A DNA stretch of 64,000 nucleotides from an uncultured Clostridia bacterium (GTDB lineage Bacteria > Bacillota > Clostridia > UBA1381). A program made the position numbers and the translations under genes. Below the pieces are notes generated by a model. It worked only from the letters and a program-made list of their open reading frames with translations, did not search any database and was not told the DNA's origin. The stretch lies in NCBI GenBank assembly GCA_934454145.1, contig CAKSFT010000009.1:62001-126000 (forward strand), read 5' to 3'. This document shows, in pieces, positions 16,762 through 25,797 of the stretch (position 1 is its first letter; each line of letters starts with the position of its first letter).

Positions 16762-18042
16762 ATGAGAAATTATATACCGTTCACAAAAGAAATGAAAGAA
16801 AATTACACAATTCTTGCACCAAATATGCTCCCCATGCATTTCAAGCTTATCATGCAGGTTTTGAAGAATTATGGCTATAAAATTGAACTTTTGCAGACAC
16901 AGGGCGAGCAGATTGTGCAGACCGGACTGAAATATGTCCACAACGACACCTGTTACCCCGCGATACTCGTAATCGGTCAATTTATAGACGCAATCCAAAG
17001 CGGCAAATATGACCCGAAAAAAACAGCTCTGATTCTTTTCCAGACAGGCGGCGGCTGCCGCGCGTCCAATTATATATTCCTGCTCCGCAAAGCGCTGGAA
17101 AAAGCCGGGTACGGCTATGTGCCCGTCATATCCTTCAGCCTTGCCGGGCTTGAGAATCACCCGGGTTTCAGGCTTACGCTGCCGATATATCACCGCATGC
17201 TTTATGCAGTGATATATGCCGACCTCCTGATGTCGCTTGTCAACCAGGTCAAGCCATATGAAAAAGTCAAAGGCGAAGCCGACGCACTGGCGGAAAAGTA
17301 TACGCGTCTTTTGGCAGAAGGCATGCAAAGCGACGGCGTATCCTTTAGGAAAACAAAGGCAAAATGCAGAGAACTTCTGGACGCTTTTGCAAAAATCCCG
17401 GTCACAAAAGAAGAAAAGGTCCAGGTCGGCGTGGTGGGCGAAATATATGTAAAATATTCCCCCCTCGGCAACAACAACCTGGTGGATTTTCTTGTTTCGG
17501 AAGGCGCAGAGGTCACAGTGCCCGGGCTTTTGGATTTTTGCATGTACTGCGTGCACAACATTATTCTGGACTATAGGCTTTACAGACGCGGTCGTTTTGT
17601 TTACCCGTTTGTGAAGTTTATCGACAATTTTCTCATCAAAACCCAAAGAGAAATGTGCAGCCTCATAAAAGAACACGGCCGTTTCAAAGCGCCGACGCCT
17701 TTTACGGAAACGCTGGCACTGGGCAGCGGATATATCAGCCATGGCTGCAAAATGGGCGAAGGATGGCTACTGACCTCGGAAATGCTTGAACTTGCACATG
17801 CAGGCGTCAAAAACATTGTGTGCACCCAGCCGTTTGGCTGTCTGCCAAACCACATCTGCGGCAAGGGAATGATGAAGCCGATAAAGGACAAAAACCCCGA
17901 CATCAACATAGTGGCGATAGACTATGACGCAAGTGCATCAAGGGTCAACCAGGAAAACAGAATAAAGCTGATGCTTTCCAATGCGCGCGACAACCTCAAA
18001 GAAAATGCGCAAATGCCCGAAAAAGAAACTTTAAAAATATAA
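16762..18042 (+). CDS. 2-hydroxyacyl-CoA dehydratase D/HgdB-like protein, partner of the activase
   Basis: A 426-aa protein like the C-terminal portion of long activase fusions and related to HgdB/BcrC-type subunits. Conserved Cys residues lie in HNDTCYPA (near 56), TGGGCRAS (near 95), SHGCKMGEG (near 330) and CTQPFGCLPNHICGKGM (near 354), suitable for binding an iron-sulfur cluster. It lies 77 bases after the activase, with AGAAAGG upstream of the ATG, and ends at a strong terminator, so the MarR gene and these two form one operon. No CoA-transferase or dehydrogenase gene is nearby to suggest the substrate. Confidence 0.8.
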   Translation: MRNYIPFTKEMKENYTILAPNMLPMHFKLIMQVLKNYGYKIELLQTQGEQIVQTGLKYVHNDTCYPAILVIGQFIDAIQSGKYDPKKTALILFQTGGGCRASNYIFLLRKALEKAGYGYVPVISFSLAGLENHPGFRLTLPIYHRMLYAVIYADLLMSLVNQVKPYEKVKGEADALAEKYTRLLAEGMQSDGVSFRKTKAKCRELLDAFAKIPVTKEEKVQVGVVGEIYVKYSPLGNNNLVDFLVSEGAEVTVPGLLDFCMYCVHNIILDYRLYRRGRFVYPFVKFIDNFLIKTQREMCSLIKEHGRFKAPTPFTETLALGSGYISHGCKMGEGWLLTSEMLELAHAGVKNIVCTQPFGCLPNHICGKGMMKPIKDKNPDINIVAIDYDASASRVNQENRIKLMLSNARDNLKENAQMPEKETLKI

Positions 18043-18043
18043 A

Positions 18044-18080
18044 AAATATCCGGGGAACCCTGAAATCCCCGGATATTTAT
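18044..18080. terminator. bidirectional terminator between the activase operon and the DUF1540 gene
   Basis: Thirteen-base arms AAATATCCGGGGA (18044-18056) and TCCCCGGATATTT (18066-18078), with T-rich sequence on both sides. It ends two convergent transcripts. Confidence 0.85.
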
Positions 18081-18097
18081 TTATACGATTATTTGAC

Positions 18098-18274
18098 TTA
18101 AAGACCCAATTCAAATGACTTACAGTCTGTGCACTCCGACTGAGTCGGATTCATCTCGTGTGTGCCCACTGTAATGCAATCCAGCGAACAAAAATCTTTT
18201 TCCGAGCAATGATGCTTACATTGCTGTACTGTACATTTTATGCTTTTGTTAATATTATTACTGCAACAACTCAT
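18098..18274 (-). CDS. DUF1540 cysteine-rich small protein (58 aa)
   Basis: A short gene with AAGGAGG 8 bases before ATG 18274. It begins MSCCSNNINKSIKCTVQQC and ends CTDCKSFELGL. The pattern I.CTV..C......C....I.VG...A/M.P....C..C..F matches the DUF1540 family, small putative metal-binding proteins common in Clostridia, some linked to sporulation. Eight Cys and two adjacent His occur in 58 residues. An ATG four bases upstream leads to an immediate stop in another frame. The function is unknown. Confidence 0.8.
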   Translation of the reverse strand: MSCCSNNINKSIKCTVQQCKHHCSEKDFCSLDCITVGTHEMNPTQSECTDCKSFELGL

Positions 18275-18360
18275 TCATAATCCCTCCTTCTAAGGATTAT
18301 TGTGCGCAGTTAATAAGATATTATGCAAAAAGCTTTTCTGAGGAAAATTTTTCAAAAAAA

Positions 18361-19599
18361 TCACACACGCTTTTTTCTCAGCATCGCCCCCGGCACAACA
18401 GGCTTGTCCGTCGGCAGATAAACCGTCATCGCCGCGTGGTTCGCAACCTCTATGCGTTCGCGGTTTTCATTTTCCAGCCATTGCACCTTTTGTGCAAAAA
18501 ACGGCTTGCCCGGCGACATAATTTCTATTTCATCTCCTGCAAAAAAACGATTGCGCTGTGAAATTTTTGCAACACCCGTTTTGCTGTCATAATCCTCGAC
18601 CATGCCGATGAGGTCATAGTCACGTATATACGAGCTGTCGGTGTATACCTGCTGTTCAGCTGTCGGCTTTCCCATATAAAAGCCTGTCGAATACGGCCTG
18701 TGGCTGATTTTACAAAGCTCTTCATATTGCTTTTCGTCAAATTCGTACCTGTCCGGATTTTCAAAATATCTGTCAATTTCTTCACGATATGCCTTGATTA
18801 TCGTCGCGGTATAATATGCTGTTTTTACACGTCCCTCAATCTTGAAGGAGCTTATTCCGCTTTTTACCAATTCGGGTATGTGGCGTATCATGCACAAATC
18901 TTTTGAATTAAATATAAACGTCCCTCTTTCGTTTTCATAAACGTCCATATACTCGCCCGGGCGTGTCTGCTCTACAAGCGAATAATTCCATCGGCACGGG
19001 TGCGCACATGCGCCCTGATTTGCGTCGCGCTGTGCCATATAGTTTGAAAGCAGACATCTGCCGGAATACGACACGCACATCGCGCCGTGCACAAATGCCT
19101 CAAGCTCCAGGTCAGACGGCGTCCTTCTGCGGATTTCGGCAATTTCCTCAAATCTCATCTCCCTTGCCAGCACAACGCGCTTTGCACCCAGCTTGTGCCA
19201 CATACACGCACTGCGATAATTTATGTTGTTTGCCTGTGTGCTGACATGAATCGGGATTTCCGGTGCATATTCCCTCATCATGTCAAACATGCCGAGGTCG
19301 GCAATCAGCACCGCGTCAAAGCCAAGCGGACGTATATTTTTGATATATTCCCCAAATTCGTCTATATCCCTGTTATGCGGCAGAATGTTTGCCGTGAGAT
19401 ACACCTTTTTCCCACGCTTATGTGCATATTCTATTCCTTCCTTCATGTCCCCGAAGGAAAAATTTTCTGCCGCCACCCTCAGGCTGAAGGCTTCTCCGCC
19501 GATATACACCGCGTCTGCCCCATACATTATCGCAATTTTCAGTTTTTCAAGGCTTCCCCCCGGCGCCAAAAGCTCCGGTTTTTTCATATTTTCAGTCAT
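18361..19599 (-). CDS. trhP: U32-family protein, tRNA 5-hydroxyuridine synthesis (TrhP-like)
   Basis: A 412-aa peptidase-U32-type protein. The N-terminal PELLAPGGSLEKLKIAIMYGADAVY, the signature FVHGAMCVSYSGRC near 165 and the Cys cluster GACAHPCRW near 195 identify the family. In Bacillus subtilis and E. coli such proteins act in 5-hydroxylation of U34 in tRNA with prephenate-dependent chemistry, and old annotations call them collagenase-like proteases. The neighbouring TrmR-like methyltransferase (4-base overlap) strongly supports the tRNA role over proteolysis. Last gene of the rimP-nusA-infB operon. Confidence 0.88.
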   Translation of the reverse strand: MTENMKKPELLAPGGSLEKLKIAIMYGADAVYIGGEAFSLRVAAENFSFGDMKEGIEYAHKRGKKVYLTANILPHNRDIDEFGEYIKNIRPLGFDAVLIADLGMFDMMREYAPEIPIHVSTQANNINYRSACMWHKLGAKRVVLAREMRFEEIAEIRRRTPSDLELEAFVHGAMCVSYSGRCLLSNYMAQRDANQGACAHPCRWNYSLVEQTRPGEYMDVYENERGTFIFNSKDLCMIRHIPELVKSGISSFKIEGRVKTAYYTATIIKAYREEIDRYFENPDRYEFDEKQYEELCKISHRPYSTGFYMGKPTAEQQVYTDSSYIRDYDLIGMVEDYDSKTGVAKISQRNRFFAGDEIEIMSPGKPFFAQKVQWLENENRERIEVANHAAMTVYLPTDKPVVPGAMLRKKRV

Positions 19600-20273
19600 T
19601 CCTTCGTCCCTTCCGTCACCTTCACCGCAACCGTCACACCGTCGCCCAGCGGAAGCACCGCCGCCTTCAGCCGTGGGTGCTGCATCTGTGCGCCGATAAA
19701 ATGACGCAGTCTTTTTACAATAGTGATTTTTCTGCGCACGACATGTTCCGGGTCTGCGGTCATGCCTTTATACAGCACATTGTCCGCAACCAGAACCCCG
19801 CCGTCTTTCAAAAGCCGCACACAGTCGTTCAGCATATGTATATAATGTGCCTTCGGCCCGTCCAGAAAAATCATGTCATACTCCCCCGAGAGAGTCGGCA
19901 AAATTTCTTTCGCGTCGCCTTCAATTACATTTATCCTGTCCGACAGCCCGGCTCTTTTTATGTTTTCCCGTGCAAGCTTTGCCATGTCCTTGTCCCACTC
20001 CATGGTGCTGACACTTCCGCCGGCAGACAATCCGCCCGACATCAGTATGGCAGAATATCCGATTGCACAGCCTATCTCAAGTATTCTTGACGGCCGTTTC
20101 AAAAAGCTCAGAAATTCCAAAAACTGGGCGGTTTCGGGCTGTACAATCGGCACGGAGTTTTCCTCCGCATATGCCTCCAGCTCACCCAAAATTCCGTGTC
20201 TTTTTGGTATATCCTTCCTCAAAAATTCCGTTATGTACTCATACACAATGGCGTTTTTGTCATATTCAATCAT
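19596..20273 (-). CDS. trmR: O-methyltransferase, probably tRNA 5-hydroxyuridine methyltransferase
   Basis: Class I SAM methyltransferase of the COMT/CAMT-like family, 225 aa. Motif I ILEIGCAIGYSAILMS near 76, the acidic MEWDKDM near 108, and FLDGPKAHYIHMLNDC near 142 for metal and cofactor binding are visible. B. subtilis TrmR (YrrM) converts ho5U34 to mo5U34 and its gene adjoins the U32 pair yrrN/yrrO. The same adjacency here supports that function. It overlaps nrnA by 8 bases and trhP by 4 bases. Confidence 0.85.
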   Translation of the reverse strand: MIEYDKNAIVYEYITEFLRKDIPKRHGILGELEAYAEENSVPIVQPETAQFLEFLSFLKRPSRILEIGCAIGYSAILMSGGLSAGGSVSTMEWDKDMAKLARENIKRAGLSDRINVIEGDAKEILPTLSGEYDMIFLDGPKAHYIHMLNDCVRLLKDGGVLVADNVLYKGMTADPEHVVRRKITIVKRLRHFIGAQMQHPRLKAAVLPLGDGVTVAVKVTEGTKE

Positions 20274-21216
20274 TCAAACACTCTCCAACAATCCTGATGA
20301 TTTGCTCTTCAACCTCCGCCATGGTTTTGCCTGAAACAGCCGCACCCGCCGCCATGACATGTCCGCCTCCGCCAAAATGTTCTGCTATTTCGCTTACATT
20401 ATACTTGCCGTTGGAGCGGAAACTCATTTTTATTTTTTCGTCGGTTTCGCGTACAGACACCGCAATTTCCGTGCCCTCAACGGTGCGCGGAATGTTCACA
20501 ACATCACCTGCATTTTTTTCGTCCACACCGTATTTTGCAAAAAGCCCCTTGTCAACGGAAACCATTCTGAGTTTCCCGCCATAAAAGCTTTTTATTTCGG
20601 ACATTATATGCCCTTTCAGGCGCACCGCTTCAAGCTTTTCTGTTTCATGAATCCGTCTTGCAAGTTCTGCGTGGTCTATACCTTTTTCCATCAAATCCGC
20701 CGCCACGCGCATCGTGGATGGAGATGTGCAGCTGTACTTAAACGAACCCGTATCCCCCGAAATCGACACATATAAAAATTCTGCAATTCTCTTTGTTATC
20801 TCTATCCCCATTTCACGGAGAAGAAAATAAACAAGCTCCCCGGCAGAGGACACGTCCCCGTCAATATAATTTAAATCCGCATACCCGGTATTTGTATAAT
20901 GATGGTCTATCGCTATGCTGTCAGAACGTGAAAGCAATGCTTTTCTGTCCCCCAGTCTGCCCAAATCGGCAGAATCCAGGCACACAACAAGGTCTTGCGG
21001 CGGCTGTGCACCCTCATGATAAATTTCATAATCACACTTTAAGAATTTAAGCTTATCCTCCGGTTCGTCACTCAGATAAAGAGTGACATTTTTGCCGATG
21101 CTCCGCAAGCCCTCCGAAAGCGCAAAGCAACTGCCGATTGCGTCTGCGTCTTCACTTATGTGCGCCGTCACAACAATATTTTTTGCATTTTTTATTTTTT
21201 CTGCAATTTCCTTCAT
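20266..21216 (-). CDS. nrnA: DHH-DHHA1 oligoribonuclease / pAp phosphatase NrnA
   Basis: Degrades short RNA oligonucleotides (nanoRNA) and removes 3'-phosphate from pAp in the cytoplasm, 316 aa. DHH-domain motifs in order: HISEDADAIGS near 19, CLDSADLGRLG near 80, IDHHYTN near 104, SISGDTGSF near 150. The C-terminal DHHA1 motif FGGGGHVMAAGA is near 284. It starts 16 bases after rbfA with a GGGGGAG site. Confidence 0.95.
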   Translation of the reverse strand: MKEIAEKIKNAKNIVVTAHISEDADAIGSCFALSEGLRSIGKNVTLYLSDEPEDKLKFLKCDYEIYHEGAQPPQDLVVCLDSADLGRLGDRKALLSRSDSIAIDHHYTNTGYADLNYIDGDVSSAGELVYFLLREMGIEITKRIAEFLYVSISGDTGSFKYSCTSPSTMRVAADLMEKGIDHAELARRIHETEKLEAVRLKGHIMSEIKSFYGGKLRMVSVDKGLFAKYGVDEKNAGDVVNIPRTVEGTEIAVSVRETDEKIKMSFRSNGKYNVSEIAEHFGGGGHVMAAGAAVSGKTMAEVEEQIIRIVGECLND

Positions 21217-21232
21217 TTATACTCCCCCGGTT

Positions 21233-21577
21233 TCAATCCTTGCTGATTTCATGGATAATCTTGTTTATGTGAGCCCCTTGTTCAATGGAATGGTCCAGCT
21301 CAAAAACCATCTCGGGAGTATGGCGAAGCTGCAGCCTGTGCCCGATTTCGCGGCGCACAAAGCCTGCGGCGCTCTTCAGCCCCGCAAGTGCCTTTTTCTG
21401 CACTTCCTCGTCCCCCATGACGCTGACATAAACCTTTGCATAGCTCAGGTCATTTGTGACCCTCACCGCCACGACGCTTGTCATCATTGGGATTCTGGTG
21501 TCCTTCAATTCTCTTATTATACCGCTCAATTCGCGTTTTACTTCTTCATTTATTTTGTTAATTCTGTCTTTTGCCAT
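21233..21577 (-). CDS. rbfA: 30S ribosome-binding factor A
   Basis: KH-fold late 30S maturation factor acting on the 16S 5' helix, 114 aa. Family segments are MAKDRINKINEEVKRELSGI, KDTRIPMMTSVVAVRVTNDLS and RREIGHRLQLRHTPEMVFELD. ATG 21577 has GAAAGGA 8 bases upstream; longer in-frame versions read into the infB end. Positioned after infB as in most bacteria. Confidence 0.95.
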   Translation of the reverse strand: MAKDRINKINEEVKRELSGIIRELKDTRIPMMTSVVAVRVTNDLSYAKVYVSVMGDEEVQKKALAGLKSAAGFVRREIGHRLQLRHTPEMVFELDHSIEQGAHINKIIHEISKD

Positions 21578-21620
21578 ACTATCAATCCTTTCGTCCTGTA
21601 AAAGGCTCAGCAAAAGTCCC

Positions 21621-24050
21621 TTATCTTTCGATTTCCTCCATGACAAAGCACTCTATAACATCGCCCTCTTTGACGTCGTTGAATCTCTCAATACCGATAC
21701 CGCATTCAAATCCGTCCGAAACTTCCTTGGCGTCATCTTTAAATCTCTTCAGGCTGTCAATCTTGCCTTCGTGCACAACAATCCCGTCCCTGACAAGGCG
21801 GATTTCTGCGTTTCGTGCAATCTTGCCGTCGGTGACATATGCCCCGGCGATTGTGCCCACGCCCGAAACCTTAAAGGTCTGGCGCACCTCTGCATGCCCG
21901 ATGACAACCTCTTTAAACTCAGGGTCAAGCATACCCTTCATTGCGGCTTCTATTTCTTCTATTGCCTGATATATTACTCTGTAGAGCCTGATGTCAACCT
22001 CCTGGCGTTCTGCCGCCGCAGCCGCACCTGCGTCCGGGCGTACATTAAACCCGACGATAATCGCATTTGAGGCATTTGCAAGCATGACGTCCGACTCATT
22101 CACCGCGCCGACGCCGCCGTGGATTGCGCGCACTCTCACTTCGTCATTGGACAGTTTTTCCAGTGACTGTTTAACCGCCTCGACAGAACCCTGCACGTCC
22201 GCTTTGATTATGACATTCAATTCCTTCATGTTGCCTTCGTCAATCTGCGAGAACAGGTTATCCAGCGACACCTTGACAGCAGAATTGAACTTTGTTTCCT
22301 TCTGCTCCTGTTTCCTTGCCTCTGCGACATCTCTCGCCATCTTTTCGTCCGACACAACCCTGAAATTGTCGCCGCCCGAGGGCACCTCGGAAAGACCCAG
22401 AATTTCCACAGGCACTGAAGGTCCTGCTGTCTTTACGCGTCTTCCCTTGTCGTTCACCATTGCCCTGACATGTCCGACAGCCGTCCCGGCAATCACAATG
22501 TCGCCCACCTTCAGGGTTCCTTCCTGTACAAGCACCGTCGCCACAGGTCCTCTTCCCTTGTCAATCTGTGCCTCGATTACCGTTCCCTTTGCCGGCTTGT
22601 TCGGGTTCGCCTTCAATTCCTGCATGTCTGCGATGAGGAGAACCATTTCCAAAAGTCCGTCTATATTTATATGTTTCTTTGCCGAAACCTCCACACATAC
22701 GGTGTCGCCGCCCCATTCCTCCGGGACAAGGTCATATTCCACCAGCATCTGCTTGACTCTCTCGGCATTTGCGCCCTCTTTGTCGATTTTGTTTATCGCA
22801 ACGACAATCGAAACGCCTGCCGCTTTTGCGTGGTTTATCGCCTCAATCGTCTGCGGCATAATCCCGTCATCTGCCGCGACAACCAGTATCGCAATATCCG
22901 TCACCTGTGCCCCTCTTGCACGCATCGTTGTAAATGCCTCATGTCCCGGTGTGTCCAGGAATGTTATGTCACGGTCATTGAGACGCACGCTGTATGCACC
23001 GATATGCTGCGTGATTCCGCCGGCTTCCGTGGATATAACCGATGTGTGGCGGATTGCGTCAAGTAGCGAGGTTTTGCCGTGATCAACGTGACCCATGACA
23101 ACCACAACAGGCGGACGCGGCTTCATGTCTTCCGGTTTGTCCTCTTCCTCACTGAATAGTATGTCCTCTTTTGTGATAACTATTTCTTTTTTGAGTTCGA
23201 TTCCAAATTCGTCCGCAATAAGCGTCGCCGTGTCAAAATCTATATTTTGTGTAACCGTCGCCATGACGCCCAGCATCATCAGCTTTTTGACAACCTCTGC
23301 GGCAGTTTTGCCCATAGCCTTTGCAAAGTCGCCCACTGTGATGACCTCGGGTATCTCGATAACCTTTGGCCCCTCTTTTTTAATTTCCTGTTTTTTGTGC
23401 TGTTCCGGCGTCTGTGCTTTGTTTTCCTCACGGCGCGGATTTCTCTTTTTCTTGCTGCTTCTTCCGCCGCGCATGTCCTTCATCTTGTCGGTGACCATAT
23501 TCTCAAGACGCTCTCTTGTTTCTATGGTTTCTATTTCCACCGTCGAAGTCCTTGTGTCGACATAGCGCACAGACTTGTCTTCTTTTACAACAAAATCCTC
23601 TTCCTTCGGCTCCTCCACCTTGACGTTGACCTCTTCTTTTCTCTTTTTCTGAGGCTTTGGCGGTTCCGGCTTCTTCTGCCGTTTCGGCTTTTGGAGTTCC
23701 TGTTCCTTCGGTTTTTCCTGTTTCTGCGGTTTTGCCGCTTTTTCTTGTTTCTTCGGCTCCTCTGCCTTTGGCTGCGGCTTTGGTTCTTCCTTCGGCTTTT
23801 CTTCTTGTTTCGGTTCTTCCTTGGGCTTTTCTGTTTCCTTCTTCGGTGTCAGCACAGGCTTTTTCAGTTCTTCCTCTGCCGGATAAAGAGTTGTAAAAAT
23901 ATCAAATATAAGCCCCAGATGCTCTTCCTCAAGAACAGAAGAGTGGCTTTTCACCTCAACCCCGCATCCTGCAAGCTTCTCCATGACTTCCTTGCTTGTA
24001 AGGCCAAGTTCTTTTGCTATTTCATGTACTTTAATTTTTGATGTTGACAT
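21621..24050 (-). CDS. infB: translation initiation factor IF-2
   Basis: GTPase that delivers fMet-tRNA to the 30S complex, 809 aa. An IF2-N domain (1-52) is followed by a highly charged Lys/Glu/Pro linker (about 60-215), a second IF2-N domain (about 228-280), the G domain with GHVDHGKTSLLDAIR (near 316), DTPGHEAF and NKID, and domains II-IV ending in a C-terminal fMet-tRNA-binding beta-barrel. A GGAAGGA site lies 11 bases upstream. Member of the nusA-infB operon. Confidence 0.98.
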   Translation of the reverse strand: MSTSKIKVHEIAKELGLTSKEVMEKLAGCGVEVKSHSSVLEEEHLGLIFDIFTTLYPAEEELKKPVLTPKKETEKPKEEPKQEEKPKEEPKPQPKAEEPKKQEKAAKPQKQEKPKEQELQKPKRQKKPEPPKPQKKRKEEVNVKVEEPKEEDFVVKEDKSVRYVDTRTSTVEIETIETRERLENMVTDKMKDMRGGRSSKKKRNPRREENKAQTPEQHKKQEIKKEGPKVIEIPEVITVGDFAKAMGKTAAEVVKKLMMLGVMATVTQNIDFDTATLIADEFGIELKKEIVITKEDILFSEEEDKPEDMKPRPPVVVVMGHVDHGKTSLLDAIRHTSVISTEAGGITQHIGAYSVRLNDRDITFLDTPGHEAFTTMRARGAQVTDIAILVVAADDGIMPQTIEAINHAKAAGVSIVVAINKIDKEGANAERVKQMLVEYDLVPEEWGGDTVCVEVSAKKHINIDGLLEMVLLIADMQELKANPNKPAKGTVIEAQIDKGRGPVATVLVQEGTLKVGDIVIAGTAVGHVRAMVNDKGRRVKTAGPSVPVEILGLSEVPSGGDNFRVVSDEKMARDVAEARKQEQKETKFNSAVKVSLDNLFSQIDEGNMKELNVIIKADVQGSVEAVKQSLEKLSNDEVRVRAIHGGVGAVNESDVMLANASNAIIVGFNVRPDAGAAAAAERQEVDIRLYRVIYQAIEEIEAAMKGMLDPEFKEVVIGHAEVRQTFKVSGVGTIAGAYVTDGKIARNAEIRLVRDGIVVHEGKIDSLKRFKDDAKEVSDGFECGIGIERFNDVKEGDVIECFVMEEIER

Positions 24051-24057
24051 ATACTAA

Positions 24058-24375
24058 TCATTCCTTCCTATCATAAACTTCGGCATACTTCTTCAAAACC
24101 GCACGTGCAAAGTTACCGTCATTGACGGACACCGCCGCCCGCTCATCTGCGCCGGTGATTTTTCCCAGTTGTGCTTTGTCACCGTACCGAATATATTTTA
24201 CTTTATAATACTTACAGGCGTCGGTTATTGATTTTCTGCCGTTCTCCGATATATCCCCCGCAATAATAATAAGCCTTGATTTTCCGTTTTTTACTGCTGC
24301 CTCGCAAAGTTCCGTGCCGGTCACAACTTTCCCCGCGCGCTTTGCAAAGCCAATCATTCCCAAAACACTATCCAT
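24058..24375 (-). CDS. rplGA: L7Ae-like ribosomal protein YlxQ
   Basis: Kink-turn-binding L7Ae/L30e-fold protein, 105 aa, starting MDSVLGMIGFAKRAGKVVTG. The segments SRLIIIAGDISENGRKS and YIRYGDKAQLGKITG are typical of the YlxQ group between nusA and infB. ATG 24375 has AAGGGGGG upstream and overlaps the end of ylxR by 8 bases. Confidence 0.9.
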   Translation of the reverse strand: MDSVLGMIGFAKRAGKVVTGTELCEAAVKNGKSRLIIIAGDISENGRKSITDACKYYKVKYIRYGDKAQLGKITGADERAAVSVNDGNFARAVLKKYAEVYDRKE

Positions 24376-24622
24376 CAAGAACCCCCCTTGCCTCGTCATA
24401 GAGAGTGTCGGCAGCCGCAGTCTTAAACTTTGCGGAAAGCGCATGTCTTTTCTGCGCCTTTTTTATACATTCTTCATTTTTACATATATATGCGCCTCTG
24501 CCGAATTTTTTCTGGTTATTGTCCATTACCACAGAATTATTTTCCTTCACAAACTTTATGAGTTCTGCCTTTGGCATCATTCTGCGGCAGGCAATGCACA
24601 TTCTTTCCGGTATATGTGTCAT
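24368..24622 (-). CDS. ylxR: YlxR family nucleoid-associated protein (DUF448)
   Basis: 84 aa. PERMCIACRRMMPKAEL with the conserved CxxC and GRGAYICKNEECI are the YlxR/DUF448 signature. In B. subtilis and cyanobacteria YlxR influences expression of many genes and may act on RNase P or DNA. ATG 24622 has GAAAGGA 6 bases upstream. It lies between nusA and ylxQ. Confidence 0.92.
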   Translation of the reverse strand: MTHIPERMCIACRRMMPKAELIKFVKENNSVVMDNNQKKFGRGAYICKNEECIKKAQKRHALSAKFKTAAADTLYDEARGVLDG

Positions 24623-24658
24623 ATTCTGTCCTTTCCGAGTCAATCTCAAAACGGGAAA

Positions 24659-25777
24659 TTATTCTTCAACCGCTGTGATGTCGATTTTCCAGCCGGTGAG
24701 CCTTGCCGCAAGGCGCACATTCTGGCCGGATTTGCCGATTGCCAGCGAAAGCTGATATTCCGGAACCTTCACGGCTGCTGTCTTTGCCTCTTCGTCAATG
24801 TCAACCGAAATCACCTTTGACGGGCTCAGCGACGCCGCTATAAACTCAACCGGGTTCTCGCTCCATTTTACAATGTCAATTTTTTCGTCCTTCAGTTCAT
24901 CGCCGATTTGCTGGACTCTTATTCCGTTTCTGCCGATACATGCGCCCTGCGGGTCGATGTCCGGGTCGGGCGAATAAACCGCAATTTTTGTCCTCGAGCC
25001 TGCCTCTCTTGCGATGCTCTTTATTTCCACAATTCCATCCGCAATTTCCGGCACATCACGCATAAACATGCATCTGACAAGCCCCGGGTGTGTCCTGGAA
25101 ACAACCACCTGTGTGCCTTTGTTTCCCGATTTCACTTCGCTTACATAGCATGTCAGGCGCTGCTGCGGGCCGTAATGCTCTTTCGGCGGCTGTTCGCTTT
25201 TCGGGATTTCGTTCAGCGGAAGCAAAGCTTCCACAACCTCCGGGCCGTTTTCTCCATTCACCGTGATGTCCACAAAAACTCTGCCGTCCTCATCAATGTG
25301 CTTGACTCTCCCCGGCACAATGTTGTTGAGAATTTTTGAAGAGCTCTCATATGCATTTTCACGTTCCGCCTCGCGTATCTTCTGTGTAACCACCTGTTTC
25401 GCCGTCAGCGCCGCCACACGGCCGAAATCCTTCGGTGTCACTTCTATGTCCACAATGTCGCCCAGCTGATACTGTGCGTTTATCTTTCTTGCGTCGTCAA
25501 GCGAAATTTCCTGGCGCGAATTTTTGTCCTCAACCTCTTCGACAACCGTCTTTTCCGAATATACTTTTATCTCGCCGGTTACTCTGTTGAGGTCAACCTT
25601 AACATTTTGTGCAGACGCAAAGTTCCTCTTATATGCCGCCATCAATGCCGCTTCAAGTGCATCCAGAATAAAATCTCTGTCTATATTTTTTTCTCTGCAA
25701 AGATCCTCCAGTGCTCTCAGCAATTCTGCCGCCTTGTCCTCCTGTACCTTACCCTTTTTCTTTCTTGTTTCACTCAT
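24659..25777 (-). CDS. nusA: transcription termination/antitermination factor NusA
   Basis: Binds RNA polymerase and modulates pausing, 372 aa. N-terminal domain (about 1-120), S1 domain with IVPGRVKHIDEDGRVFVDI near 155, then two KH domains with IDPQGACIGRNGIRVQQI near 285 and LAIGKSGQNVRLAARLTGWKI at the end. No C-terminal acidic repeats, as usual in Bacillota. ATG 25777 is preferred; the TTG at 25801 overlaps the rimP stop. Confidence 0.97.
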   Translation of the reverse strand: MSETRKKKGKVQEDKAAELLRALEDLCREKNIDRDFILDALEAALMAAYKRNFASAQNVKVDLNRVTGEIKVYSEKTVVEEVEDKNSRQEISLDDARKINAQYQLGDIVDIEVTPKDFGRVAALTAKQVVTQKIREAERENAYESSSKILNNIVPGRVKHIDEDGRVFVDITVNGENGPEVVEALLPLNEIPKSEQPPKEHYGPQQRLTCYVSEVKSGNKGTQVVVSRTHPGLVRCMFMRDVPEIADGIVEIKSIAREAGSRTKIAVYSPDPDIDPQGACIGRNGIRVQQIGDELKDEKIDIVKWSENPVEFIAASLSPSKVISVDIDEEAKTAAVKVPEYQLSLAIGKSGQNVRLAARLTGWKIDITAVEE

Positions 25778-25797
25778 TTTCCGTCCAACTTCCTTTC

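Noticed and set aside
16735..17742. 335-codon open frame antisense to the HgdB-like gene
   Set aside because: It mirrors a well-supported gene with conserved Cys motifs, has no ribosome site, and has a Cys/His/Phe-rich composition typical of antisense frames.
18361..19599. Collagenase-like secreted protease
   Set aside because: The protein has no signal peptide and is paired with a TrmR-like methyltransferase, which supports the TrhP tRNA-modification role.
23247..24041. 264-codon open frame opposite the infB linker, rich in Phe, Leu and Arg
   Set aside because: It is the antisense reading of the Lys/Glu/Pro-rich IF-2 linker. It lacks a ribosome site and its composition follows from the infB codons.
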